Shown one piece after another: positions 42,086 through 54,160 of a stretch of 63,378 nucleotides of DNA. The DNA lies in NCBI GenBank assembly GCA_025526915.1, contig JAHLKH010000164.1, forward strand, positions 1 through 63,378, written 5' to 3'. The notes under the pieces are model-generated. The model was given only the letters and a program-made list of their open reading frames with translations, did not search any database and was not told the origin of the DNA. How positions within the stretch are numbered: position 1 is the stretch's first letter; the number at the start of each line of letters is the position of its first letter. The position numbers and the translations under genes were made by a program. The DNA comes from Entophlyctis helioformis (taxonomy: Eukaryota; Chytridiomycota; Chytridiomycetes; Chytridiales; Chytriomycetaceae).

Positions 42086-45015
42086 TTATCGACCCAAATG
42101 GCCAGCGTTCAAGCCGACAGAAAAGTCGGGCTGCATGGGCACCGCCTTGGGAGCCGCCGTCTTGGTGGTGGTAGTGGTCGTCGTCGTCGTGGTGCGGATC
42201 GTCTTGGTCTTGCCGTCGGCCGACACCAGCGTGTCGCTCGTGACGGACGAGGCGGTCATCGAGTCGAGAGCGCTGCTGCCGACGACCACGACGCCGTCGT
42301 CGCTGCCGTCCGAGGCGTCGCTGGCAACGGCTCTCGCCGCCACGTCGGCCACGGTCTCAAAGATCATGGGGAGCGGGCGAGCGGCGGGTGCATCGAGCGC
42401 GACGGTGATGGTCTCGCCCAGCCGCGTGGTGAAGACGGAGCCGTCGGGCAGGCCGGCCTCGACACGCGCAGCCTCGAGGGCCTTGGGCGGGTCGAGGTAG
42501 TGCTCGTCGGACATCATGTAGGTGCCCCAATGGACACCGATCGTGTGCGAGGCACGGACGTCGCCGTGCACGCGCACAGCCTCGGCAGGGTCCATGTGCT
42601 GGTGCTTCATGTACTCGCGCGGCTCGTAGCTGCCAATCGGCAGGGCAGCAAACGTGAGCGGGCCGTAGCGGTCGCCGACGGCGCGGAACGCCTGGCAGTA
42701 GCCCGTGTCGCCGCAGTGGAAGAACGAGGCCGTCGGCGACTTGACGACAAACGAGGACCAGAGTGTGAGGTTGACGTCGAAAAAGTGGCGGCCGGACCAG
42801 TGCTGGATGGGCGTGCCAATGACGGTGAGCGACGGCGAGTGCGCGTGCTCTTGCCACCAGTCGAGCTCGACGACGGTCGTGATGCCGTAGCCTGCGAACC
42901 AGGACTTCATGCCCAGCGGCACGTACCAGGTGACGCTGTTGCCGAGCTTGCGCACGACGGCGGTGTCTGCCGGGAGTGGCGCGATGCGTGAGACAGATGG
43001 ATGGCATGGAATGGGATGGCATAGGAAGGCAAGGCATAGGAAGGCATGGCATGGCATGGCATGCTTACCAAGGTGGTCGTAGTGGTTGTGAGACACGAGC
43101 ACAATGTCGATCGTGGGCAGGTCGTCGAGCGTGCAAGGCGAGGGGCGGATGCGCTGGGGCCGAACCACTCGCCGATCGTGCGCGAGCTGTGCACAGCAGG
43201 GCAAGGCGGGATACGATAAGCACAGATACGTCACAAGCGCAGACAGCCAGGCAGACAGACAGACACGCAGACAGCCAGGCAGACCCACGAACCTGAAGAT
43301 GGGGTCTGTGAGGATGGTGTAGCCGTCCATCTGCACGACGCAGGTGGACTGTCCGAGCCAGGTGACGGTCATGAACGGCTCGGCCGTGGCGGGGGCGGCG
43401 GCGAGCGGCATCGTGGCCAGCGGGGCAGAGGCAAGGTCGGCAGGCAAGACGCGGCGCGGCGCGTCTGGACGGCAGTGGATGTCGCTGCGGTCGATGGCGA
43501 TGGCGCCGCGCGTGGCAGCGTACTCGTTCAGGAGGGCAAAGTTTGGCGTGATGAGCGGCATGGTGCGCTCGAGTTCCTGGACGAGTTTGGGAGCGTGAGT
43601 GGGTGCACAGTGGATGGCAAGGCAAGGCAAGCATGCACGACGGATCGCACCTTGATGTCCTTGGGCACGCTGTTGCGGTTGGTGCGGGTGAGCTGCCAGC
43701 GGATGTAGCCGAGCAGGTCGGCGGTGTTGCGGTCCTGCCACTCGATGAACGGATTGACAAAGCGGCCGGCGACGTCGAGCGAGTTGAACAGCTTCTGGCG
43801 CCACGACGACTGGCGACGCAGCGCGCGGTTGCTTGGCGTGTTGCTGCGGCCGGCAGCCGAAGACGAAGAGGACGACGAAGAGGACGACGAGGACGGGGCG
43901 GCGAAGGCGGCCTTGCACTGGTGGCAGCGCATCATGAGATGGGCGTCTGACGGCGGGTAGAGCGGCGAGGTGAGGGCATTGACGGCCGCAGCCAAAAAGT
44001 TTGCGGCGGGCATGATGGGCAGCAGGATGATGGACGGGATGGCTCTGAAGAGCGTGCCGAGGCCAAGGCCGACCGAGGCGACGAGCGAGCGGGTGGCCGT
44101 CTGGGGAGCGCCGGTGGAAGGAGAAGCAGCAGAAGGAGAGGCGGCAGAAGCAGCGGCAGCCGTTGCAGGCAGGACGGCAAGGGCCGACTCCGAGTCGCTG
44201 TTCGAGTCGCTGTTTGCGGCGAGCATGGCCAGACAGGCCGGGCAGGTGGCGGCCGTGAGCGACGAGGGGCCGTGGCCGTGGCCGTGGGCGTTGGGGCCGT
44301 GGCCGTGGTGGCCGGCGTGGGGGTGATCGCAGGCGGCGGCGGCGGCAGCGTCGTCGTCGTCGTAGACCAGCTCCCAGTGCGAGCGCACCCGGGCCAGCCG
44401 CACGCGGCGGGTGAGCAGGAAGCGCCATTGCTCAAAGAGGGCGGTGCCGGCCACGAGCAGCACGGCGGCCGAGACGAGCATCCACGTGGCAGCGCGCTGG
44501 CGGCGAACGGCGGCCTTTGACGCAGCCAGGGCGGCAGCGGCAGCGGCAGCAGACGAGGTTGCGGCGGTCGAGCCAGCCGCAGCAGCAGCAGCAGACGAGG
44601 CGGCAGTCGGGCCAGCCGTGGCCAGCAGCAGGGCCAGCAGGTCCTTGACGGCCACGACGGCCGAGTCGGACGCCGCGAGCAGGGCGTCAGAGACGGCGTC
44701 TGCCGAGGCGGGCAGGGATGGCATGGACGGCAGCGGGATGGACGGCAGCGAGGACACGGCCAGCGAGAGGGCCGGCAGCGAGGGCAGCGACTGCGAGAGC
44801 GACTGCGAGAGCGATGCGGCCGTGGAAGAGGCGCGGTCGGCGACGGTGTCCAGCGAGGGCAGCGAGGGCAGCGAGGGCAGCGACTGCAGCGAGTGCGAGA
44901 GGGCCGACGCAGCGGCAGACGCAGCAGAAGACGCAGCGGCAGACGCAGACGCGGCAGCGGCCTTTGAGGACTCGAGCACGGCGGCGAGCGAGGCGTCGCC
45001 GGCAGAGTCGCGCAT
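42086..45015 (-). CDS. NAPE-PLD-like metallo-beta-lactamase phospholipase
   Basis: Exons 43651-45015, 43293-43576, 43069-43186 and 42086-42966, about 882 residues once one base is restored. The N-terminal 430 residues are Ala/Ser-rich with a membrane segment (WMLVSAAVLLVAGTALF). The catalytic part has VTWLGQSTCVVQMDG, ILTDPIF, EWFGP, LPTIDIVLVSHNHYDHLG (HxHxDH zinc motif), FFHCGDTGY, LPIGSYEPREYM and GVHWGTY. This is the NAPE-PLD family (yeast Fmp30), which cleaves N-acyl-phosphatidylethanolamine. At 43156-43159 a run of four G (plus strand) must be five to join EWFGP to QRIRPSPCTLDDLP. Poly-Thr and a Lys-rich tail close the protein. The long N-terminus is unusual. Confidence 0.9.
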
Positions 45016-45250
45016 GGGCAGTGGAGTGAGGGAAGAAGAGAGCGGGCCGAGCGGGCTGAGCGGGAGGGAAGCAAAGTGAGTGCACCGCACGGCACAGCGA
45101 CACGCGCCGCTGGTCAAATTTGAATTGTGTTTGAATTGCGTTTGAATTGCGTTTGGTGATTTTCACTTTTTCTTTTTTCTTTCGCTCTCAGCCCACAGCC
45201 AGCCAGCCAGCCAGACTCAGACTCTCCCAGTCACTCACTCGGCCCCGTCC

Positions 45251-47866
45251 ATGTTCACGCATCGCCTTGTCCGGCTGCTCGCCTCGGCCGGTGCTGCCAC
45301 CGCGTCTGCTGCCCCTCTTGCTGCCCCTGTCCCTGCCCGCAGGCTGTCCACAGCTGCCCTCGCCCCGCTCGCCGCCCGCCCGTCCGCCGCCTTGTCGCTC
45401 CGATGCCTGCTGCTCGAGGTGCGCTGCTGCGTCGACTCTTATGATCCCTTTCGGCTGCCTGCTGCCTGCTGCCTGCTGCCTGCTGATCCCCATTCGGCTG
45501 CCTGCATGCCCCCCGTGTATGCCCACTCGTATGCTGACACTGGCCCCTCCTCTGGCTGCTCGCCATGGCCGTCCCCGTCCCCGTCCCCGTCCCCGCTCCC
45601 CTCCAGGCTTCCCGCCGCTCCTACTCGGTCGCCGCTCCGGTCTTGAACGACGCTGTTGCTCCGGCTACTCCATCGGCTACGACTGCTGATGCTGCTGCAA
45701 CCCCATCGACGGCGACTGAGACTACGGCTGCAACCCAATCGACGGCGACTACGGCTGCCGCCGTCGACAGCCACGCTGACCACCACCGCCGTCGCCACCA
45801 CGTTACCCACACTCCCACCGCCGCTGACATCGAGGCCATCAAGGCTGCTCCGGCCGTCGCCGATTCGCAGGAATCCACAAAGCGCTTCGACTCGCTGCCC
45901 CTGTCCCCAAAGACGCTCCAGTCGCTCGCCGTCGAGTTCAAGTACCAGAACATGTCCGCCGTCCAGGAAAAGGTGCTCGAGCTCCTGCCCTACGACAAGG
46001 ATCTGCTCGTGCGCGCAAAGACCGGCACCGGCAAGACGCTGGCCTTCCTGGTCGCGGCCATCGAGTCGGTCATCTTCACTCACAAGACCCGTCCCGCCGG
46101 TGTGCCCATTGTCATCCTCTCGCCCACCCGCGAGCTGGCTCTCCAGATCGCCCGCGAGGCTGAGCGTCTCGTCAGATTCCACCGCTGGATCGTCCGCACC
46201 GCGGTCGGTGGCCAGAGCCGCATGCGCAACGTCCGCGACCTCTCGCACGGCTCTCGCTGCGACATCATCGTCGCCACCCCCGGCCGTCTCAACGATCTTC
46301 TCCGCTCCGAGCCGGCCGTCAAGGCCCAGCTCGCTGGCTGCAAAGTGGTGCGTATCCCATCGTCGTCATTGTCACATTCATTCTGTCTTGCCGAGCCACA
46401 CGCCCTGTGAATCTGGAAAAGACTGGACTGGACTGGACTGGACTGGACTGGACTGGACTGGACTGGACTGGACGTGTTTTGTCTGGCTGCCTTGCCTTGT
46501 GGGGGTGATCTTGCCATCGACTGACCCGACCTTGCCATCATTTCGTCCCGCCGTCCGTTTATTCTGCCCCCCTCCCATCCAGCTCATCTTTGACGAGGCC
46601 GATGTCCTGCTCGACATGGGCTTCAAGGACGAGCTCCAGCAGATCACGGAAAACCTGCCCACGCAGCGCCAGACGTTCATGTTCTCGGCCACGCTCTCGT
46701 CCGAGATCCGCTCCATTGCTGCCTCCACGCTCGAGCGCGGCTACACGGCCATTGACACCGTCCCCAAGAACGAGACCGACACCCACCTACGCATCAAGCA
46801 GACCTATGCCGTCGTCCCCCACTCGCAGCAGTTTGCCATTCTCCACGACGCCATCGAGCGTCAGCGCGCCGCATCCACGCAGGCCAAGATCATCGTCTTC
46901 TTCCCGACCACCAAGCTCACCACGTTTGCCGCCGAGGTCTTTAACCGCATCCCCGGCTGCGAGGTGCTCGAGATGCACTCCAAGCTCACGCAGATGCAGC
47001 GCATGAAGATTGCCGACCGCTTCCGTCGCGCATCGTCTGCCGTGCTCTTCACGTCGGACGTCTCTGCACGCGGTGTCGACTACCCCGGCGTGTCGCTCGT
47101 CATCCAGTTTGGCCTCCCGCCCTCGCGCGACGGCTACATCCACCGTGTCGGCCGCACGGGCCGCGCTGGCAAGTCTGGCGAGGGCCTCATTATCCTGTCG
47201 CCCTACGAGAAGCGGTTCCTGGACGAGATGAAGGACGTGCCGATCCGCAAGGACCTCGTGCACGTGGAGACGGCTGGCCCGCGCGACGACGAGACGTCCA
47301 AGGCGATTGCAACGGCGCTGTCGGGCATTCCGTCCATGGTGCGCGAGGACGTGTACACGTCGCAGCTCGGCTTCGTTCTTGGACACATGGCGCTCATCCG
47401 CACGACCAAGGAGACGGCGTACCGTTCCACCGAGTCGTTTGCCACTGGCCTGCTTGGTCTGCCCGAGGTGCCCGCGCTCTCGTCGCGCATGGCAGAGGTG
47501 TTTGGTCTGAGCCGTGTCCCAGGTGTCAAGATCCAGGGCGTGTCGTCGTTTGGCCGCAGTGGCGAGCAGCGTCCGTTTGGCATGTTTGCACGCCGTGAGG
47601 GCGGTGACCGCGAGGGCAGTTTCCAGCGTCGTGAGAGCGGTGGCTTTGGTGGCGACCGTGAGGGCGGCTTCAAGCGTCGCGAAGGTGGCGGTTTCGGTGG
47701 TTTCCAGCGCCGTGAGGGTGGCGACCGCGAGGGCGGTTTCCAGCGTCGCGACGGCGGTAGCTTTGGTGGCGACCGTGAGGGCGGCTTCAGACGCCGCGAG
47801 GGATCGTCCTTTGGCGGTGACCGGTTCGGTGGTGGCAAGAAGCCCGTGTCGGACGACGACTGGTGA
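45251..47866 (+). CDS. MSS116: Mitochondrial DEAD-box RNA helicase (Mss116-like)
   Basis: Exons 45251-45418, 45607-46347 and 46583-47866 give 730 residues. The Arg/Ala-rich, acid-poor N-terminus (MFTHRLVRLLASAGAATASA...RRLSTAAL) looks like a mitochondrial targeting peptide. Helicase motifs in order: AKTGTGKT, PTRELALQ, TPGRLNDL, FDEADVLLD, FSATLSS, ARGVDYPGV and HRVGRTGRAG. The C-terminal tail is a series of REGG/FQRR/GGDRE repeats, an RGG-like RNA-binding tail as in Mss116/CYT-19, which chaperone group I/II intron splicing. Intron 2 contains a GACTG tandem repeat. Confidence 0.93.
46421..46473. repeat. (GACTG)n pentamer tandem repeat
   Basis: Ten perfect GACTG units plus a partial one inside intron 2 (46348-46582) of the DEAD-box gene. 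Confidence 0.95.
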
Positions 47867-48141
47867 TCCAAGGGCCGGTCATTTTGACTTATTTTCTTCC
47901 CCCCTTTCCCCTCCCCTCCCCTGCATTACTCGTACCTTTTTGTTGTCTCTGTTCTTCTTCTTCTTCCCACTCTTTTTTCTGAATCCCTCACTTTATGAAT
48001 GGCATTATCTGTTTTACAGCATTCCTATAGTGTATTCATTGGTGTCCATTGGTGTCCATTGTTGTGCACGACAGTACGTGTGTGCATTGCGGACTCGCAG
48101 GTTTCCGGCACATTCACCAAAGACACACACGATACGAGAAA

Positions 48142-49401
48142 ATGAGACTTGCGGCTGGCGTCATGGTGACTGTGGTGCTGGGATTCGCGCGCGTGTGTTC
48201 AGCGACGGCTGTCACGAGCCGGCTCGGCACGGGCGACACGCCGGCCAATGCACCGCCGCTGGGCAAGCGTGACGCACACTATGCTGCTGTACATGAGCAT
48301 TATCGCCATCGTGGTATGTGTGTGCTGGTATCTGTATGTGTCTGTGCTGGTGTGTCTGATACTGACTCGCTTTCCGATCTGGTGTGTGCGCGGTCTGGTG
48401 CATCCACATAGATACGGTGAGTGTGGGGCTCGCACAATGACAATGGCAATGCCAAACAATGTGCAACGGGCTTGTGACTGACCGAGGTGTGCAGACCAAC
48501 GCGGCTGATAAGCGTGATGTGCACACTGGGGTTGCTGGTCAGATGGGTCGTGGTGAGTCATGACGCTGTGTGTCGGGCAGGTGGCGTGGTCGTGCGACTG
48601 ACAGCCGGCTGCGGGGCATCTGGCTGCGAGTGTGCAGACAACAGCAAGGTGAGATGCATGCGCAGTGGATGACAGAGGGAGAGCATGGCTGACTTTTGTA
48701 TGCTGTGCAGCGTGATGGCGCGTGGACTGGCGATGATGACGTGTACTACGACCCAGACGAAGAGTCTGGAGCTGCACCGGCGGGCGGCAGCGCGCGTGTG
48801 GATCCGGTCTTTGGAGCTGTGGTGGTGGTGGTCGAGTCCAATGACTACCCGCCGCCGCCGTCGCACGTCTCCAAACCCGCAGGTGATGCAAGAGACGCCA
48901 CTGACGACGCGGTGGTTGGCGGTCTCATGCCGCGAGCAGAAGATGCCGATGCAGTTGGCGAGCACGACACGGCTGGGACAGCGCATGCACCGGTTCGGCC
49001 CAGGCCGGCTGGGGCCTCGAAGCCACACTGACACGCACACTGGGCCCGCATCGCCTGCTGATGCCAAGGGTCCGCGGAAACACGAGCCGGCCATCCGCCG
49101 CCAGTCTGATGACAACGAGACGCCGGCAGCCGACCTGACTGTGCACCAGATTACTCGCCCCATGGCTCCCCGACTGCCCTTCCGCGCACAGTTTATGAAG
49201 GCTCGCCGCGCTGCATCGGTTGCTGAGGCTGCCGATGGCGACAGCCGCATACACAAACGCGCAGCAGACGTGACAGGAGCAACGCAAGACGGACCAGCAC
49301 GGGCCGTCGCAAGCTCAGCAACACGCGCACAGCGTGTGTGGGATTCGCTGCCCATTGCCTGTGCATGCATCCTGTTCTCGCTGATCATGGTCATTGGCTG
49401 A
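48142..49401 (+). CDS. Secreted precursor with repeated KRD sites, anchored tail
   Basis: A phase-consistent model uses exons 48142-48313, 48412-48416 (5-nt microexon), 48495-48552, 48581-48648, 48711-48882 and 49004-49401, for 290 residues. Signal peptide MRLAAGVMVTVVLGFARVCSA. Lys-Arg-Asp occurs at about residues 42, 65 and 101 (GKRDAHYAA, DKRDVHTG, SKRDGAWTG), spacing segments of 20-40 residues; a fourth HKRAADVTG lies later. Lys-Arg is the Kex2 processing site, so the protein may be cut into peptides. One segment is Cys-rich (CGASGCECADN), the next acidic. The hydrophobic end (SLPIACACILFSLIMVIG) suggests a GPI or membrane anchor. No family recognised. Confidence 0.6.
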
Positions 49402-49683
49402 TGCGGCCATCCCTTTATCTTATTCCGTCCTCCAATACTCTTCTAATACATGTCTTGTGGCCGCATTGCCGTCCAGCCGTGGCTGTCGTGATGGCTGCGC
49501 GCGAGCCGGCTACAGTGACCCCACGATCCGCTCGCTGGTCAACGTGCGACCCATCCCCATGCCGCGATGCACGCCGTGTGCACGGCGCAGGACGGCCCTG
49601 AGCGGCACGCATATGTTCGCCAAAACGCACGTTTTGCTCTTGTCCGGACCACCATCAACGGGCCAACGGTTGACAGCAACGCA

Positions 49684-52600
49684 ATGGCCAACGACCTCAA
49701 CCACGCCTGGGAGGGCCTCAAGCCCGGCTTCGACCGCATCCTCAACCGCTGGGAGGAGGGCTTCCAGTACACCGAGTACATGGCGCTGTACACGTACGTG
49801 CCGTCGCTCGCTGCGCCTTGTCTCACGCCCCCTGGCTGGCTGGCTCGTAGGCTGGCCGGTGTGTCGTTGTTGCGGCTGCGGCTGTGCCTGTCGCCGCTTC
49901 ACTGCCCTTCCCCGTCGGCTCTATTGGGGCTGGCTGGCTGGCTTGTTCGCTGCTCTGGCCGCCTATGCGAGCCGCCTGCGTTGGCTGCCTGCGCTGGCTA
50001 GAGAGAGAGAGAGAGCGCCGTCTGGCTGCCACGGACCACCGCCGTGCCCGCCGGCCTCGCCCGGCCCGCACGCCCACACCCTGGCCGCTGATTCTGGCTG
50101 CACGGAACAGATCTGCCGCGCTGCTGCTGCTCCTGCTGCTGCTGCTTGAGCATGCCGACTGACATGACTGACATATGACTGCGCTGCGCTGCCCCGCTGC
50201 CTCGTCCCGCTGGCCCTGTAGTGCGACATACAACTACTGCACAAACTCGCGCTCGCTGTCGGCTGCTGACCAGCGCATGGACCAAAAGGGTAATATCCCC
50301 ACTGCCCGTGTGGTGTGACGTTGGACGGTCCTCTCGCTGTGGCTGACGCTGTCCCATATCGCTCGCAATCACCACATCCCACATCCCCACAACACCTCCT
50401 CTAGGTGCCAACCTGCTCGGTGGCGATCTGTACCAGGAGCTCAAGCGCTTCCTTGAGCAGCACCTGCAGCGTCTGACCCAGCAGGGCAACACCAACATGG
50501 ACGATGCGCTGCTGGCGTACTACACCAAGCACTGGACAAAGTTTACCGTGTCGGCGGGCACGCTCAACCACATCTGTGCCTACCTCAACAGACATTGGGT
50601 CAAGCGAGAGATTGACGAGGGCCACAAGACCGTCTACGAGATTTACATTGTACGTTTACATGCCATTGCGTCTGCCTGCCTGTCTGCCTGCCTGCCTGCC
50701 TGTCTGCTTGTCTGCTTGTCTGCTTGTCTGCACTTTGGCGATGGCTGGCCGCTCACATTTTTGCTTGTCTGGACAGCTCGCTCTCGTCTCGTGGAGGGAC
50801 CACCTGTTCACTAGACTGCAGGACAAGGTTATCAAGGCTGTCATAAAGTCGGTGGCCAAGCAACGCAACGGCGAGACCATTGACACGGGCATCATCAAGA
50901 CAGTCGTTGAGAGCTATGGTGCGTCTGGCTGTCCTTGGGCACGCGCTGTCCGAGCGATTCCGGGCTTTGTTGACTAACCCGTCTGATGCTCTGTGGATGG
51001 ATGGCGGCCATGGCGCGCACACGCACAGTCTCGATTGGCTTTGACGAGAACGACTCGCGCAAGTCTACGCTTGACGTGTACAAGTCCTACTTTGAGATTC
51101 CGTTCATTGAGGCGACCGAAATGTACTACAAGGCCGAGAGTGAGATTTTCATTTCCCAGAACCCCATCACCGAGTACATGAAGAAGGTGCGTGGCAGACT
51201 GTGCACTCTCCCTTTGCGCCGCATGCCACCAGAACTCACACACTTGCCTGTCTAGGCCGAGTCGCGTCTGCTCGAGGAAGAGAAGCGCGTCGAAATGTAC
51301 CTGCACTCGTCGACCAGCAAGGCGCTCATCACCACTTGCGAGAACGTGCTCATCAAGAACCACACGGCCGCCATCCAGGACGAGTTCCAGATGCTTTTGG
51401 ACAATGACCGTGTCGAGGATCTGGCCCGCATGTACGGCCTGCTTTGCCGTGTGGCGGATGGTCTGGACCGTCTGCGTATCATCTTTGAGGCCCATGTCCA
51501 CAAGCAGGGTCTCAATGCCGTTGAAAAGCTCGCCGAGTCTGCCGCCGCCGCCGCTGCCGAGGGCATCAAGCCCAAGGGCGATGACGACGATGACGAAGAG
51601 CCTGCACCCAAGAAGAAGGTTGTGCCGAGCAAGAAGCCTGCCGCCGGTGCCGAGGCAGATGTCGAGCCCAAGATGTACGTTGATGCTCTGCTGCACGTGC
51701 ACAAGAAGTACGCCGAGCTTGTTGCGGCTGCGTTCCGTGGCGACTCTGGCTTTGTTGCGTCGCTCGACAAGGCCTGCCGCGAGTTTGTCAACCGCAACGT
51801 GGTCTGCAGATCGAGCTCCAGCAAGAGTCCCGAGCTGCTTGCCCGCTACTCGGACTCGCTGCTCAAGAAGACGAACAAGACGGTCGAAGACAGCGAGTTT
51901 GAGGAAGTGCTCAACAGCGTGGTATGTTTGGGGCTCATGGCCGCTTGTGCACGTGTCGGCGAATGTGCCGGCTGATCGGCCTCAACTGACTCGCGCTTGT
52001 CCACGACAGATGACCGTGTTCAAGTACATCGAGGACAAGGACGTGTTCCAAAAGTTCTACACCAACTTTTTGGCCAGACGTCTTGTCTACGGCACCTCTG
52101 CCAGTGACGATGGCGAGACGTCGATGCTCGGCAAGCTCAAGGACACGTGCGGCCACGAGTACACGAGCAAGCTGTCGCGCATGTTCACGGACATGGGAGT
52201 CAGCAAGGATCTCAACGACGGCTTCAAGGAGCAGATGGAGCGCACGCACAGCAAAGACGAGCTGATTGACTTTGGCGCACTGGTGATCAACACGGCCTGC
52301 TGGCCCTTCTCGGCGCCAAAGTCCAACCTCAATGTGCCCGAGGACGTGAGTCCTTGTGCTGGCTCTGTCTGCGAGTGCTTTGACTGATGTGCACGACACT
52401 GACACAACACAAACACACGTGTGCCTCGCCTCGCATCGCATCTATCGCATCCATCTCATCTCATCGCATCTCATCGCATCGACGGCCATGATGATCTACC
52501 ACAGCTGCTCAAGACGTACGAGCGGTTCCAGCGCTACTACAACTCGAAGCACAACGGCCGCAAGCTCACGTGGCTGTTCCAGTACTGCAAGGGCGAGCTC

Positions 52601-53154
52601 AAGACCAACTACACCAAGGGCTCCAAGACCGGCTACACGTTCCAGGTGTCGACGTACCAGATGGCGATCCTGCTGCTGTACAACACGGCGACGACGTACA
52701 CGCTGGGCGAGCTGCTCAAGTCGACCGACATTGCGCGCGACACACTCATCCCGTCGATTGCGATTCTCGTCAAGGCGCGCGTGCTCACGCTCGGCGACGG
52801 CGACAGCGCAACCGACGACAGCGCGCGCTACACGCTCAACGTGGACAACAAGTTCAAAAAGGTGCGCATCAACCTCAACATGCCGATCAAGACGGAGCAA
52901 AAGCCGAGGCGGACGAGACGCACAAGACGATCGAGGAGGACCGCAAGCTCCTCATCCAGGCAGCCATTGTGCGCATCATGAAGACGCGCAAGACGCTCAA
53001 GCATGTCACGCTCGTCACCGAGGTCATTGCGCAGCTCCAGTCGCGCTTCAAGCCCCAGGTGCACGACATTAAGAAGTGCATTGATATCTTGCTCGAGAAG
53101 GAGTACATTGAGCGGAGCGAGGACGTCAAGGACATGTACAGCTATGTGGCGTGA
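49684..53154 (+). CDS. CUL1: Cullin-1 (SCF ubiquitin ligase scaffold)
   Basis: Exons 49684-49793, 50222-50289, 50405-50649, 50777-50918, 51029-51186, 51256-51921, 52010-52345 and 52505-53154, about 791 residues with one base restored. CUL1-specific matches: [101 protein letters not shown], [16 protein letters not shown] and [11 protein letters not shown]. The C-terminal neddylation segment [13 protein letters not shown] and end YIERS...MYSYVA close the protein. It bridges Skp1/F-box and Rbx1. An acidic/Lys insert near residue 340 ([13 protein letters not shown]) is extra. At about 52901-52905 one base is missing between TEQK and [15 protein letters not shown]. Confidence 0.96.
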
Positions 53155-53659
53155 GCGTGTTCCCCCCTCTCTCTGTTCCGCAGTCTGTCTGTCACCCTGT
53201 CCCCCTGTCTCTCTCCCTCTCTCATCTGTCTCCCTCGTCTTGCGCGCAATGTTTTTGAAGAATCCACTTTTCCATCTCGTGCACTTGTATCAACACCATC
53301 CACGTCCAGCAACCGAGCCAGAGGGGCAGTGGCTTGTTGCACACGACTCTCGGACGCCAGACACTGTCTCCTGCCCGTCCATCTCCTCCATCTATCCCGT
53401 CTGTTCCGTGGATCCAACGCAGCCAAAAGGATCAAAAAAGGGGGTAATGAAACGAGTAGTGGTGGTGGTAGTAGAGACAAATCAGCATTTCGGCAGAGGA
53501 GACAGACAGTAACAAGAGGGAGGGGGGAAGGTTTGTTGTGCTCCACCACACCCCCCACACAGTCGCCGCCGCCCTCTCCCCCTCCCTAATCGAAACCAAA
53601 ACGCCAGGTGTGCACGCGCGCGCCATTTTGTTGTAATAGAGAGATGGAGAAGCTCTTAT
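53155..53659. other. Convergent gap CUL1 / RPL17
   Basis: About 500 bp of CT-rich then GA-rich sequence between the converging genes. No gene seen; presumably both 3' UTRs. Confidence 0.5.
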
Positions 53660-54160
53660 TTACGCCTTGGCGACCTTGGTGCCCTTCTCAACCTGCTTCT
53701 CGCCCTCGACGAGGGTGAGCTCAATGTGGCAGGGGTTGGACATGTACGGGTTGATGCGACCGTGGGCACGGTACGTGCGTCTGCGCTGCTTGGGAGCCTG
53801 GTTGACCTGGATGTGGCGGATCGTCAGGCGCTCAAGGTCGAGGCCCTTGACCTCGGCGTTCGACTCGGCGTTCTTGAGCAGGCCCATGACAAACTCGACA
53901 GACTTGACGGGCCAGCGGGCACGCGACACGCCAAACTCCTGGCCCTGCGCGGTGCGGCCAATGCCACCAGCGAAGCGGCGGAAGGGGATCGCGCGCTTGT
54001 GGTCCTTGACAGCCTCGAGGTACGAGACGGCCTTGTTGAGGTTCATGCCCGAGATGGCGGCAGCGACCTCGCGGGTGTTCTTGAAGTGAACACGGAGGTA
54101 CGAGCCGCGGGCCTTGACGGACTTGTCACTAGTCTCCTGGACGGCGTATCTGTTTGCCAT
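53660..54160 (-). CDS. RPL17: Cytosolic 60S ribosomal protein uL22 (L17)
   Basis: Single exon, 166 residues. [35 protein letters not shown] start, [83 protein letters not shown] and a Lys-rich tail: the eukaryotic uL22 pattern over its full length. It lines the nascent-peptide exit tunnel. Intronless, unlike most neighbours. Confidence 0.97.
   Translation of the reverse strand: MANRYAVQETSDKSVKARGSYLRVHFKNTREVAAAISGMNLNKAVSYLEAVKDHKRAIPFRRFAGGIGRTAQGQEFGVSRARWPVKSVEFVMGLLKNAESNAEVKGLDLERLTIRHIQVNQAPKQRRRTYRAHGRINPYMSNPCHIELTLVEGEKQVEKGTKVAKA

Noticed and set aside
44411..45079. 222-residue plus-strand frame
   Set aside because: Mirror of the Ala/Ser-rich N-terminus of the NAPE-PLD-like gene; low-complexity composition only.
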